Counted from the first letter of the stretch, positions 35,664-48,456 are shown. The stretch: 64,000 nucleotides of DNA from Porogramme epimiltina (GCA_900155495.1 FTLJ01000449.1:33756-97755), one strand, 5' to 3'. Program-made: numbers and translations. The notes: generated from the sequence alone by a model not told the origin.

Positions 35664-36804
35664 CATGAGACCGTCACCAGCACGCCTCCTCAACATCCTC
35701 GTCCCCATAAAGCGGTTTGTACCCACCGCGGACTCTCTGCGACGCGTGCGCTGAGAGTCCTCTGCAGGACAGTCGACTATGCGGTCAAAATCCGGGTGAA
35801 CCCAGACCAAAAGGGCGTGGACCTCAACGTTAAGCACTCTATGGTGCGTTTCCCCCCATCCCCACGTATGACCATGCACTCAAAAGCACGTCAAGAACCC
35901 CTTTGACGAGATTGGTGCGTTACAATCCCGCGCCTGCTCTCCCCTCCCCGTCCTGACGCACCCGTCCCAGCCGTCGAAGAGGCCGTGCGTCTGCGCGAGA
36001 AGCTCAAGGACGAGGTCAAGTCGATCAAGGTCGTCACCATCGGCCCGCCCAAGGCGTCCGAGACGCTCCGCACCGCGCTCGCGATGGGCGCGGACGCGGG
36101 CGTGCACATCGAGGTGCCCGACGGCGCCGCGTCGCCCGAGCCGCTCGGCGTGGCAAAGGCGCTGCGCGCGCTCGTGCAGCGCGAGCAGGAGAAGGGCGCG
36201 GGCGTCGATCTGGTCATCATGGGCAAGCAGGCGATCGACGACGACGCGGGTCAGACCGGGCAAATGCTCGCCGGGCTCATGGACTGGGCGCAGGCGACGT
36301 TTGCGAGCAAGCTCGTCGTAGACCCCAAGGCGAAGGTCGCGGAGGTGACGCGGGAGATTGACGGCGGTCTGGAGGAGCTCAAGTGCCAACTGCCGCTGGT
36401 GGTGACTACGGATCTCCGGTGAGTTTCACGTGTTGTATTTTTGCGGCGTCCTCACAAAAAACCTACGCCTTTCAGACTAAATGGTGAGTCACTATGAGCG
36501 ATTTTGTGTGTAGTTTGTGCCTCATCTTGTATCGCAGAGCCACGCTATGCATCATTACCCAATATTATGAAGGCGAAGAAGAAGCCTATTGAGAAGCTGA
36601 CTCCTGCCGACCTGGGTGTTGACTTGGCTCCTATATTGGAGACTGTCAAGGTAGCAGAGCCGCCCAAACGCGTCGGCGGTGGGAAGGTATGTCGAAGAAT
36701 TGGTTCCACAAAAATACGCGTCTGAAACTGTGCTATAGGTCGGGAGCGTGGACGAACTTATAGCCAAGCTCAAGGAAGCAGGGATTACTGCTACGAAGGC
36801 ATAG
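35664..36804 (+). CDS. Electron transfer flavoprotein beta subunit
   Basis: Mitochondrial matrix protein that with ETF-alpha carries electrons from acyl-CoA and related dehydrogenases to ETF-ubiquinone oxidoreductase (established). ATG 35664: [20 protein letters not shown], then after introns [20 protein letters not shown] and [19 protein letters not shown]; the large exon holds [20 protein letters not shown], the AMP/FAD-proximal region. An 8-nt exon (36476-36483) is required to read [20 protein letters not shown], the best-conserved ETF-beta motif. The gene ends EAGITATKA at TAG 36802-36804. It sits 230 bp after the CoA-transferase gene on the same strand. Six or seven exons. Confidence 0.92.
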
Positions 36805-37314
36805 ACCTCTTTATGACCCATCGTCGCAGAGATATATTTTCATGCCAGTTTGAGTGTAAAGGGCCGCTGTCCGTCGTGAAAGAGCAGCCTTGCTGAAGAC
36901 TGAAAGGTTCTTCTAGCGTCCCCGAGAAGTTCACTATCTCGGCTGTCATTGTATAATACAATCATGCGCCAAGGGGAACAACTCCCGAGCAGTTCATAAT
37001 ATCGTGGACAGGTATAAAACGTAGGATTGAAATGAGGTAGAGGAAACCCGACCAGATTTCTAGCTACGTGTAATCGTGACTGAGTCGTATGAATGTCTGT
37101 CTTTCCGCCCTTTATTGAAGGAGCAGGAAGCGGCGACCATAATTAGCAGCATAAACAGGAACCAACGAATGTAAGACAATCGCCGCCAAAGACGAGACTA
37201 GGAGAGTGTAGCATAGACCGTCCAGTACAACAATACAGATCCGCCAAGTGACGCAGACATACCGAATAGACCTCCGTCCCAAATCTCTGCTCTATATCGT
37301 CTAGTACGCCTTCC
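36805..37314. other. Convergent 3' flanks, ETF-beta and syntaxin genes
   Basis: AT-rich spacer between gene ends. No exon or RNA gene seen. Confidence 0.5.
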
Positions 37315-38465
37315 TCACGACAGAACCTAGATAGATTTCAATACAGGATTAGCACATCGGTGACGCGATAGATAATCAAGAGGAAGATACGCACTGCCAA
37401 GAGGACAACGCAAACGACGACGACAAGGACAAGCATGAGACACAGGGCACGTCGGCCGGCACGCCTCTGGTACTCGTGTGCTGTTGACAGCTCCTCGGCA
37501 GCACCAGCGGTGTCGACAGCAATGGACGAGATATTCGATTCGATGTTGTCTAGCCGAGGCAGTTAGCCAAGAGCGTACACCACGACAGCCGACTACGCGG
37601 GTCACTCACCAAGCATGCCACCCTGCTCCTGGACGAGCGTACCCAAGTCACGGAAGATCTGGTGGAGCTCGTGGATGCCCGTCTCGATCTCCCGAATCTC
37701 CGCCTCGCGCTCCTGGATCATGGACTCCTGGAATGCTAGCTCCTGCGGGGACAACTGGTTCTGGAGAATCTGTGCCTGGCGTTGCGACGGGGTCGGGCTT
37801 GAAGTGCGCTCGAGCTCATGTCTGCAGAGGCAGTGGAAGACAATTAGCACGCCTATACGACCGCGCACCGCTGCGCACAGTACTCACGCAGCAGCCTCCT
37901 CCTCCTCGACGGCATGCTTGACGCCCTCCACGACGGTGCGCTGCCGCTCAGCGCTGACCTGTTGCGCACGCTGGAAGGCGACGAGCGAGAGCTGGAAGTC
38001 GTGGGAAGTCTTCTGCAATGACGTCTTGTGGCGGGGCTGCAAAGGTAGACGGGGAAGGCGATGTTCAGCCTCCGGTTCATGGATTGAACATTAGGGCACA
38101 CATACCAGCGTAGCCTGCATTGCAGCTAGCTTCTTGAGATCGTCAGAGCCGCGCTTTGCCATAGCACGCGTCGACTCTGTCAGGTCATGACTGGTTTTCG
38201 GAACGCACAAGGTCAGGACAACATCAATGCAATATACAACGTTGACGACTCACAGAGACTTGCGCAACGCAGCAGAGTCCCTCGCCGTCCCCAGTTGGTC
38301 CACCAATTTGAGCATACCCTGGACATTGGAATTGATCTTGAAGACTTGGAGTGATAGCGAGGACTGAAGCGTAGTGAACGCCGTTTCCTCCGGGGATTGC
38401 AGGGCGCCATTGTTCGGCGACAGCGGGCGCTGAGCCAGCCCAGTTTCTATATCTTGGAAGCTCAT
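37315..38465 (-). CDS. Endosomal syntaxin (Qa-SNARE, Pep12/Syn7 type)
   Basis: Tail-anchored t-SNARE for endosome/vacuole membrane fusion (family knowledge). ATG 38465: MSFQDIETGLAQR, then an N-terminal Habc region (TTLQSSLSLQVFKINSNVQG, MLKLVDQLGTARDSAALRK). After introns come LTESTRAMAKRGSDDLKKL and HDFQLSLVAFQRAQQVSAER. The SNARE motif follows: FQESMIQEREAEIREIETGI, HELHQIFRDLGTLVQEQGGM, with the central Gln of a Q-SNARE, then LDNIESNISSIAVDTAGAAEE. The membrane anchor (CLMLVLVVVVCVVLLA) is followed by a short last exon ending at a TGA (37315-37317). Four to six introns. The exact Q-SNARE class beyond Qa is inferred from the short N-terminus. Confidence 0.88.
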
Positions 38466-39180
38466 GGCGACGGCGTGGACGGCGGGGTGTAGCGAACTAG
38501 AAAAAGGTGGTAGTAGTAGAGGCGAGAACCATGCGGCAAGTGGAGACGCCGCGAGACACTGCGCCTCACCCAAGGCGGGCTAGAGCGCGCAACGGCCGCG
38601 GTCCGGAAGCGGCGGGGCGCCGGCGCGTACAAATACGCCCAAATATCCCCTTCGTCGTGCGAAGGGGCTTTCCCATCGTCTGCCACGACGTCCGGGCTCA
38701 TGCTACATGATTTTATAATGCTTGTCTCTTAACACCAAGTCCTAGGCTATAATCAGAGTGTATGTTTTTGGTGCGTAAGCTCTCCTCCATAAAATAATTT
38801 TGATATCGAGAGCGCCAATAAGCTTTGGGTCTCCCCATACAACCGCATTCTTCATAACATCATAGCTGCAGGACATTGATGAACCAGTTATATAACGAAA
38901 ACCAGCGAAGACCAACCACGCCTACGACAACCTCGAACGGACCGCTTTGGTCATGTGAGCCCTCGTGCTAATGTTGGCTCACTGGCGGCTATACAACGGA
39001 TGTCCTATAGCGACCCGGGTGCGCTGTCCACAAGGTCATCAGCCTTGCACGCCACGCCGTCAGGTCCTATGATGCTCCCGACGGCCCGCCCCACCTACGC
39101 CATGCTGTATTTGAGGATTCAGTGATGTAGTGGAGCAAGCTCCAGTCCTCAACGACACTCCTTGACTAGCCCCCCCTCGA
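38466..39180. other. Divergent promoter, syntaxin and pectinesterase genes
   Basis: 715 bp. The middle (about 38700-38960) is AT-rich; the part next to the syntaxin start is GC-rich leader. No gene supported. Confidence 0.5.
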
Positions 39181-40792
39181 ATGCGCAGACTAGCTTGGTT
39201 AGCGTTGTGCACCTTGTTGGTTGTGGACGAGGCATGGGCACTCTCGCCGGTCCACGTTGCTTGCCAACTCAGAAAATCTCCGGAGCTGTCACCGCTCACC
39301 GGTTGCGCCCCCGGAACCATCTTCGTTTCACAGGATGACCCCCGTGCCGACTTTACCACCGTGCAAAAGGCGATCTCATCTTTGTGAGTCGGTACCTCCG
39401 TTCTAGCCTATGTAAAAATCCTTAATAACTTCGTGTCCAGACCTAAAGAAGGCGCTGCCATCATTCTAGTCGGTGCTGGAGATTACCACGAAACAGTCAA
39501 CGTCACCCGTTCAGGTCCTGTCACCTTGCTTGTACGTACTACCTACAATACTTCTCCGCTTCTAATCTTCTAACTGTCCCACAGGGTGAATTGGATCCGG
39601 AGACCGCTTTTGATCCCGCGGGCAATGCTTCTACACGCAACCTTGTGCACATTTGGAATAACACATTCGTGGAAAACGGGATAGATGACGCACAATCTGC
39701 CGTGCTCCTCGTCGCCCCGTCGTTCAACGCGTCGCTCATCGGAGCCGGCCCAACAGGAGCACCTCTACAGCCGCTCTTCGGGAATGTCGACTTCAAAGCA
39801 TATAACATCGACTTTGAGAATAGAGCAGTGAGCCTCGGTGTTACAACTAAAGATGTCAGTGCAAGGACCAAACCCCAGCTTCCTCTTCACAGGCGAACTT
39901 CTCGATCTCACAGGCATTAGTCACCGATATCTCGTACGCGAACGCGTCTTTCTACGGGTGCACGTTCTCTAGCTATCAGGATACGTGGTACACTGGTCGC
40001 AACGGAAGCACGTACGTAGTCGACAGTATCATCTTCGGCCAGACAGACTGTGAGTAGTTGTTGTGGATTTGAACCACTGTTTGAATCGCTGACATCAGCG
40101 CGCAGACCTGTTCGGTTTCGGGACGGCGTGAGCTGTTACGCCCTTTTCTCCATACTTTCGCGCACTTACATCGACTTTCCAGCTGGTTTGAGAATGTTAC
40201 CTTAGCTAACCGCGCTTGCGGGGGAGGAATAGTTGCGTGGAAGGGTACAAACCTGACGGACGCGCCCGGTAACCGTTATGGCGCGTATATCGCAAACTCC
40301 AGAATCATCCGAGTAAGGCAATCATATCATCACACTGCGTCAACACATTCACATCTCGTTCGCAGTCGCCCGATGCTAACGCTACGACCGTCACGGCTGG
40401 GAAGTGCTTCTTGGGCAGACCGTGGAACGACCTTGCGACTACGGTCTACCTTCGGACGTTCATGGACGATAGCATCGAACCCGTGGGCTGGACGCCATTC
40501 GACAGCGCCAGGTTAGCTTCATGTTGTCTGATTCATCAGCTGAGGCTGAGACGCGGACTGGGCAGGCCGGTCATCATGAACACGACTTTCTATGCTGAGT
40601 TTGATTCGACTGGTACGCGCTTCTCACTCAATATAGCACACTCGAATTGACGGGTTCGCAGGCCCTGGCGGGAACGTCTCCGCCCGCATTCCTTTGGAGC
40701 ACGTCTTGACAGAGGAAGAGGCGAAGAACTTCACTGTCGATAAGGTCTTTTTGGAACGGCCGCGCTGGATTGACTTCGAATACGTGCATTGA
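39181..40792 (+). CDS. Pectin methylesterase (CE8), secreted
   Basis: Removes methyl ester groups from plant pectin (family knowledge). ATG 39181 opens a signal peptide (LAWLALCTLLVVDEAWA). Family landmarks follow through about eight introns: DFTTVQKAISSL, IILVGAGDYHETVNVTRSG, DFKAYNIDFENRA, FYGCTFSSYQDTWYTGRNG (QDT catalytic region), then TDYLFGFGTAWFENVTLANR (the second catalytic Asp region, normally DFIFG), and LGRPWNDLATTVYLRTFMDD (the RPW substrate motif). One exon in the middle is only about 22 nt (40106-40128). The gene ends DFEYVH at TGA 40790-40792. Many N-glycosylation sites fit secretion. Supports a plant-biomass-degrading lifestyle. Confidence 0.88.
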
Positions 40793-41488
40793 ACTGCCCC
40801 TTGTGTTTCAAAAGGGCGTTACAAACGGGCTTCCCGGCGCGTGATGGCAATGCCTATTGATAGAACATGGTGTGGCCTTACTATGTTCGTGTTTGAGATG
40901 GCGAATGTAGGGCGGGTTTGGGAGAGATCAGTCCCTACACCCATCGCTAGGTGTGGCGTTTGTGCCGGCCCTCGCCAACAATAGAGTTACGCGTTGGCCT
41001 AGCTTGGCACACACCGCAGGCTGGCGATCGTGCCGCCTGCGCGCGGGCCCCTTTCGAATGCAGCGCAAATGGCCTTGTACGGTGGAGGGAGAACGGAAGA
41101 GGCGGTGTGGGCGAGGCAGCGAGGCACTCTCGATGAACAGATGGCATCGCGCGGGGGCTGGGAGGGGATGATGAGGAATCACCAGGGCCGGGGCGCCGCC
41201 ACTGGGGTGTTTGCGTGTGTTTGGCGTGCCAGCATAAGGCGGAGAGTTGGGCGGGGCCAGTTGCTCCTTTCCCATTCGTCCTCATCGTCCTCGACGTTCT
41301 CCCCGACTTTTCGTCGTCGTCGCCGTCGCGAGCAGTCTTGTCCTCCCGCCTTCGCCACTTCCTAGACCGGCAGGCTCCGCTGGTCTTGTCTAGACATCGT
41401 TGCACGCCCCCGCACCGTGTTGCTTGATTCTAGCCAGCCCCGACTCGACGTCGACTTGCAGTCCTTAGCTCTTTCTCAAAACATCCAC
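40793..41488. other. Promoter and leader of the Vts1 gene
   Basis: Between pectinesterase and Vts1 genes, both +. Several frames on each strand are open by composition, with no motif. A CGTCGT-type repeat near 41310-41335 is in the probable 5' UTR. Confidence 0.5.
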
Positions 41489-43867
41489 ATGTCCAGTCTC
41501 GCCCCTCCCAGCCCCAGCGTGTCCCCCTCCCCGGGCAGCGCCGGCGGTAGGTCGCCCAACTTCCGTGCCTCCATGGGTCCCACCTCCGCCCGCCCCGTCG
41601 GTTCCCAGGGCGGCCTCCCCCCTGCCTCCCCCCGCCCGAACGGCGCCCGCCCTACCAGCGAGCTCTTGGGCGGCGCGGGCATGTTCCAAACGCCCGAGGG
41701 TGAGTCCTCTTTCTTTCCATCAACTCAGCGATGCTCATCTCCATCCCTCCGTAGCCGAGGCTATTGACCAGTGGTTTGAGACTTTCCAGAACTATGAGGT
41801 GACGCTGGTACGCATTTTGACGTCCCCTCTCCTCGTCTGTCGCTCATGGCTGTGCAGGAAGAAATGGCTGCTGCCTCTCTTGACGTCAATTTCAAGGAGG
41901 AACTAAGTGCCATCGAGCAATGTGAGTAAAATTTCCAACCACGCGCCTGCCTTTCGTTCTAGTTGCGGCCGTGAAGGGTGGAGCGTGTGCCCGGCGGTTT
42001 CTCTGTATCACCGCGGTCTCGATCTTCATATGCTACGGCCGTTGTATCCGGAGACCGTAAGTGAGAAACAGGTGGCAGCGTTCTTGGTTTATTTTTGGGA
42101 TCATCTCTTCGTCTCAATCACGTTTGCCAAAGAATGTGCGCAGTATACACGCCCACGTCGGTCAGCGTGGTATCTTCGACGGCCTCGTCTCTGCCTCGTT
42201 TTGGGTCCTGCGCCGGCTTTACAGTTTAACTAATAAGCATCGTCTCCTCAGGGTTCAAGGTTCTCTCCGAAGCCGAGCGCACAGCCGCTCTTTACAGTCT
42301 TTTGCAACATTCTACGCAAGTTCAAATTCGATTCTTCATCACCGTCCTTCAGCAAATGGCGAGGTCCGACCCCATGACCGCTCTTCTTTCTCCCGCCGTC
42401 GGAGGTAAGTCCTCACGAGATATCAACGCCCTCCGCCCATTGACCTTCCTGGCAGGTTCCATGCAGAGCCAAATGGAGGCCAAGCTCGCGAGCATGAGCC
42501 TGAAGTCTCCCGGCTTGAAGTCCAACCTGCCCGCGTCTCCTACTACGCGTAACTTCTCCGGCAGCGCGTTGGGCAACTCCTTCCTGTCCCCCGAGTCTGC
42601 CAACAACGCGTCAGGGAGCGATCCGGCCGCTACGCTCGCGCAGCAGCGTGCCAAGCTTAAGGCCAGTAACGCTGCCCACCGCATCTCCGCGCCTGCTCTT
42701 TCCTCGCAGGTTGGCAACGACCGCAACACCTGGGGTTCGGGCTCCAACCAGCTCGGTCAGGTCGATGAGCGTTCTTCCTCTCCTTCAGCTCAGGAGATCA
42801 CCATCCCGTCGTCGAACCCTGCGTCGCGCCCCAAGAGCACTGATTTCTCCGGCCTCGCGAACGCCCTCAAGTCACCCCGTGTTGAAGACACTGCCGATCA
42901 GCTCTCACCCATGCCTGGTGGCAGCTGGGCAAGCATGGTGAACACGCCGTTGATCCCGATCTTCAAGGACACTCGCAACCCCGGCCAGAGCCTCGATGCT
43001 GCTGCGCAGAAGCTTAACGACTGGAACGCCGGTGGTGGCGCCGCCGTCCCCCTCATGTCGGACCCTCCCAAGAAGTTCAACCGCCTCTCGAAGGGTGCTC
43101 CGAGCAACGACGACGACGGTCATCAAAACCCGCACGGCGGCAACCAGCGTAGCGTTTCGGGCGGTCTCCGCAACAACGGCAACACTCTCAACGCGTTCGG
43201 CGGCCAGGCCGGCTGGGGTGGCGCGCGTAGCCCGGCACTCTCAAACACTTCCGGCCGCTACAGCGATGACGGCAGCATGAACGGCCTCGGCATGAATGGC
43301 TTCGGCATGGGCATGGGCAACCCTGCCCTCGCTGGCCTGCAAAACACCGGCGGTTTCAACATGGCTGCGCTTGCCGCTGCCGGCATGGCGCCCGTCAGCC
43401 CCTTCAACAGCATGTTCAACGTGTCCAACCTCGCGGCGATGGGTCTTTCCCCGGAGCAGATGATCGCAATGCAGATGGCAGCGGCGGGCCAGCTGGGTCA
43501 GCTTGGACAGCCCGGGCTTTCGCCGTTCGGTATGGGCATGGGCAATCAGGGCATGGCGCGCGGGAACAGAGGAATGGGCAACCGGGGCGGGAACGCCAAG
43601 CCGCCCGGGCAGCGGGAGAAGAAAGACGATGAGGACGTCGACCCGAAGCTGCTGGATGACATCCCGGGCTGGCTGCGGAGCCTGCGGCTGCACAAGTACA
43701 CGCCCAACTTCGAGAACATGCACTGGCGCGACATGGTCGTTATGGACGAGGCCCAGCTTGAGGCGAAGGGCGTCGCGGCCCTGGGGGCGCGGAGGAAGAT
43801 GCTCAAGACGTTCGAGGTCGTGCGCAAGAAGATGGGCATCGAGGGTCCGGCGGGTGCCAGTCCCTAG
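41489..43867 (+). CDS. VTS1: Vts1/Smaug-like SAM-domain RNA-binding protein
   Basis: Post-transcriptional regulator; Vts1/Smaug proteins bind stem-loop RNA through the SAM domain and promote deadenylation and decay (established). ATG 41489 starts a Ser/Pro-rich N-terminus. After introns the conserved N-terminal region reads AEAIDQWFETFQNYEVTLEE, FKEELSAIEQWFKVLSEAER and LQHSTQVQIRFFITVLQQMA. A long Gly/Asn/Met-rich disordered middle leads to the C-terminal SAM domain: DDIPGWLRSLRLHKYTPNFE, MVVMDEAQLEAKGVAALGAR, RKMLKTFEVVRKKMG. The intron at about 42406-42456 is 51 nt with no in-frame stop, so a retained form is possible. The intron before it is about 330 nt, long for this window. Confidence 0.93.
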
Positions 43868-44636
43868 GTTTCTTAAACGACCACATCAAATTCCGGTGCT
43901 GCCGTCGCTGCTGTCTCCACCAATACCACCGTCTGCCGTCCCACGCGCAGACGTGCATACGGAGACCCCGACGCGCACGCACCCCACGGCCCCAGGGGCC
44001 CCGAAAGCTTTCTTGGATTCTGTTTGGTCTTTCGATTGATTCTCTCCCTTCCTACTCCTGGCTAGGCTAGGGCATCCGCCATCCCATCCGCTTATACATA
44101 TACCACACCGCCCGTCTCCCCTCTCTCACTCCCAATTACGAATCGGCGGAGGTCTTAAACGAGTGCCATCCCGGATCGAGTGTATGCCTAGCTGTAATCG
44201 TCTCCATCTCACAAGTATATGTAATTAGTCCCCTACATCCTCTATTTATCCTTTCTCTCTCATCGTTCTGCCGTGGGTCGAAGCCCTCTAAGTGGTGGGG
44301 TCTTCAGTTGTCATACGTCAAGTGTAGTATGTGCATCGGCATCGGTGACATGCCCACGCGCTCACGGCTGGACAGACCTACATGCACAACGATATCAAAG
44401 TAAGTAGAGAGCCGTTGATACCTTCTGACATATCCTCGTCATCGAAGTCGCTGAGATCTGCTTCCACTTTCTAGAGGGCCCTTGCGAGCATAATTCCAAA
44501 CCGGTCACACCCTGGTACTTAGTTACCTGCCGCGTTCCTCGTCTCTAGCAAAAAGCTAACTATTCAGTGCGTAGACTATCAAATTCACTACATGTATACG
44601 ACACAGTGAGTCAGGGCGATTCAAGACAGCTTCGCT
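43868..44636. other. Convergent 3' flanks, Vts1 and F-box genes
   Basis: 769 bp, probably long 3' UTRs. Contains pyrimidine-rich and AT-rich stretches. No exon or RNA gene seen. Confidence 0.5.
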
Positions 44637-46717
44637 TCAGTACCATGCGTCGAGTGGGCCACGGCCAGAAAGGCTATATCCTGGACGTCCCTCAAAGATG
44701 GACCCTATGCCGGCAGCCCTTGGAGAACCATCAGTCCAGGTGGGCCATAACCCGTGCGTCTCTTCCTCGTCAATGCATTCGCGGGGGACCACGCGGCACC
44801 ACGCATCGTTATACAAATCTGCGGCCACCCTCAGTTGCTCTACACATGCCTCATAACTGTCCTTGGCCCAGGGGTGGTGGATCAGTTCCGGAGACACCTC
44901 ATCAGGTGAAAACCGCCACGAGCTCCACGACTCAGAGGAGCAGGAGATGGCTGAGCAACTGATTGGCTGCCCCTTCTGGGCTCTGGCGTGCAGGAGAGCC
45001 GCAAGGTCGGATACAGCCGCGGTCTTCCGCAGGTACACGTGGAGGTTTGCGAGGTTCGGAAGCCTTTTCGCGTCCTCGAGAGATGCAAGAGCCTCCACGC
45101 CTTCCGAATCGACAGCCCCGGCAGGCCAGAGGATCCCTGCTGTCGAGACATTGAACGAGAATATGTGGAGGTGGAGAGACTTGACGGCGACGAGGGGGCT
45201 CAGGACGGCGTCTTTGTCGGATAACAGCAGGTTGGCGTTACTCCCCGATAGCCAGGCTTCTTCTGCTCCAACGAAAGGGTGGCCAGACAGCAATATACGA
45301 AGCGCATACTCAACATCTCCCACGTTACAGGACCACTTTGAGCTGAGGTCCACCCGGATGCCGCCGCCTCCTGCGTCGCGGTGACGTATGGCTTGTATCG
45401 AACTAAAGCCGGCCGACCTCGCATCATCGCCATTGCTCCATGTGCAATGGACTTTTGTCTGATCCCATGCGAAACGGTGCTCGGATAGCGTGGTGCGGAT
45501 ATCTTCGATGTGGTTCTCGTTGAGAGGGTCTGCCTTGAGGCGTATCAGACAATGGTGAGGGAGGTCGAGGGTGGAAAGGAGCATTGCGGCAGCCGAACCC
45601 GGGGCGGCAAGGAGTTTCCTAACGTGGGGGAGCGAGACTCTTGAAAGCACGCCTGGGCCAATGCTCTGTACAGGGCCTAGGCCCTCAATGTACACCTCCT
45701 GTAGCGAGGGCGTCCCAGCAAGTAAATGGAGGACCTTGGAAAGGGGTACCCCTTCGCCCTCGAGTCCCTCCTCGATATTATAGGTCATGATCAGGTGGGT
45801 AAGAGTGGAAGATATTGTGTTTGTCGGGATGAATGGTAGGTCGTGCATAGCTAGCGAGCGGAGGTTGAGAATATGACCTCCAAAAATGCTACGGTCGTAG
45901 TACGGGTACAGATGGTTGTTATTCGACCCAGTCAGCGTGAGGCGAGTGAGGGAACAGGGGGTGTCAAAGGAAAGCGATGCACCAAGAGAGGATTTGGGAT
46001 CAGCCCACTCGATTGAGGCGCAATGTATGACAACGTGAAGTTCCTCGATACGTCTTCCATTATCATTGAAGAAAAGTTCTTCTCGCCCGGAGAAGCGGCC
46101 GTCCGTAACGCCAGGGGCTTCAGCAGCAACGTATAAAATTGTTTCTCCTTTCATCATTTCTTCCCAAAGGCGGGTAAAGTGGAAGGCCATTGGAGAGGGG
46201 TAGCCGAAAAGGGAACCTCGCAGTGGATGCCAAGACGAGAGGCTAGTCCAGAGTGTCGGTGAACCAAGCGCGATTTTCCTCCAATATCGGCACACCTGAG
46301 TGGCGGGGAGTAGGCACGTTGTGTCCTTGAATTGGAACGGACCGCATATCTTTCCTTCATAACTTTCTTCGATAGCACGTGGGACCTCGGGCACGAAAGA
46401 GAAAATGCGAATCATCAATTCTGGAGGTAGGAGGGAGTTTATCAAGGCCCGGTCGTTAATTGTATTCTTGATAGAAGTTGTAGTGTCATCCAAAAGCGAG
46501 AGAATACACAGGAGCTTCCTCGAAACAGTCAGCTATATTCGAAGATGTCCTAAGGATCCAGGTCGGGTAGCTCACCTGGTCGACGCTAGAGGGGATCAAA
46601 GCTCAGACGACAAGCAGCACAGTCGGGATGGTACGCATCTCACCTCTGTTGACGTCGCTCCTCTTCTTTTGACGAATGGAACGCTAGCAGTGCCGCCTGC
46701 TCCAGGGGCGTCGACAT
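44637..46717 (-). CDS. F-box-like protein
   Basis: Second mushroom-type F-box protein, about 650 residues. The main exon (46514-44637) has no usable ATG at its 5' end, so upstream exons are needed. Exon 1 is 46717-46644 (MSTPLEQAALLAFHSSKEEE), then a 10-nt exon at 46585-46576 (Ser-Val-Asp-Gln), then the main exon with LLCILSLLDDTTTSIKNTI. The F-box reads INSLLPPELMIRIFSFVPE, then LLPATQVCRYWRKIALGSPT and LW. The rest has degenerate leucine-rich units (CSLTRLTLTGSNNNH, LNLRSLAMHDLPFIP, SLQEVYIEGLGPVQS). It is likely a substrate adaptor of an SCF ubiquitin ligase. The first exon and microexon are supported by phase and splice consensus but not by a search. Confidence 0.85.
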
Positions 46718-48456
46718 CGAGAGTGGTGAAGGTCAGAAGTCAGAACTAGGGCAAGTCAGATCATCATCGCTATAATCATGACTGGTTGAATTTCGAGCCC
46801 CCCGTACACCGCACCAGGCTAATCCAGTCCCACGACGTGGCATGGTGTAAGGGTGCGCAGCGAGAGTTTCGCTGAGGACGTCGCTCTAGTTTCCTTGCAG
46901 GACAAATGAGAATATGTAGCGTTCCCACGGCCCACATATGGGATCTGGATGGGCTGCTAGCTACCGTAATATTTCGGGATGTTCGCACCAGTACTGCACG
47001 GATCCCAGAAGTGGGCAGCAAGAAGCATAGAGGCGTGGTATGGCGACAGAATATCCCCACACGGCGACTCGTGTCCGTGTGTTCAGAGGGGGAGGAAGTT
47101 ATCGGCGCCTGTACCAAAGGGCAATAATACCTAGTGGGTTCAAGTCAGAGCCACTTACGCAGCGCGTAAGGAAGGAGCAGATGATAAGAAATTGGTTATA
47201 CACGGTCCTGACCACTGTGGGACGGGTCGATGCCAGCTTCATGACTCGTCGGCGAATTGGTCAACATGGAGTAGAGTCGCTTCCAATTTCTCGCTGCGAT
47301 GCTATGGTTACGTAAACTACATGTTGATGACCCACAGCTTGAACCAGACCTTCAGCGTTCATGTGGGCCTCGGTCAACCCACCATGATTTATATTCTTCC
47401 TTCCTTCGCCCACCCACAGATGAACGAATCGCCGAAAGGTACGGCACATCCACAGCCGCACTCCAGGGCCACTAGTCAACCCCGCTGAGCCAACGCTCGG
47501 CGCCGCCATCCGACCGCTCGGCCCTCCGAGTCCCACAGCGCACACGCCCCGCAGGCAGCAGCCTTCCAATCCGCGCCTCAGGGCGCCCCGACCGTGCCTC
47601 GCGCCAACAGCGTTCAGTCGGCCGTTCCAAGGGCCCAGCGCTGAGCGGAGGTGGCAGGTGCGCAGCCCGGCTCGCCGCCTCGTGCCGCAGAGAAATGGTC
47701 GTCTACCGCCCCCTTCTAGCAGCGCTCCGCGCTTCCCCAGCCCGGCGGGACCACGTTCGTATGATCATCAACGTCGCCCGGCCGCGTGCGGGCAGCGCGC
47801 CCACTCGCACAGGCCAGCGGAACGCCCCTCCGGGCGTTTTGCCGCATTGCAGCCGAGGAGGTGGGAGCCGCGTCGCTCTCGAACCCTCCTCCTTGCGAGG
47901 GCGCACTCCTACCGCAAGCTTCTGTGTGGCCTCTAAATCTTGTCGGCATCTCTCGAACAGCCATCCAGATCACCCACCACAGGAAGTATCTTCCGCACTG
48001 GCCACACGCTTTCAAAGAGGCGTTGCTGAATTCCGATATCTCTCGCCGGTCTATTCTTGGATGATCCAGGCTCGAGTCCGGTTCCCCTGGTGTCCGGGAT
48101 GCGATGTCTGGTCTAACAGCGATCAATAAGCATGTTTAGCCTATTCTGTAAACGGACAGGAGACCTCTTCTGACAGCGTCAACGTTCGGCGCGCCGCAAC
48201 ACGTGCGAGGGAGGCCATCAAGAAGGATGTTCGGCCAACTGCTCCCACGCGCAGAGTGGACATGCACACCGGCAGCACAGACGATTCAATACGGGGGTCA
48301 GGTGTACAGCGGGTGAGTGCTCCAACGGAACAGGTCCTACAGACTCTATGATACAATACGAATCCAGAGCATATCGCACCACTCGGGGCGGGTACGTCAT
48401 GACGCCACGAACAACGTGTGTCCGTCTCCGCGGGGCCGTCATCGGCGCGCAACAGT
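46718..48456. other. 1.74 kb stretch without a supported gene
   Basis: The longest gap in the window. 46750-47460 is of mixed composition. 47480-47930 is GC-rich and open in several frames on both strands, none with a motif or splice pattern. It may be a decayed gene or compositionally open DNA. No tRNA, repeat or transposon feature recognised. Confidence 0.4.
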
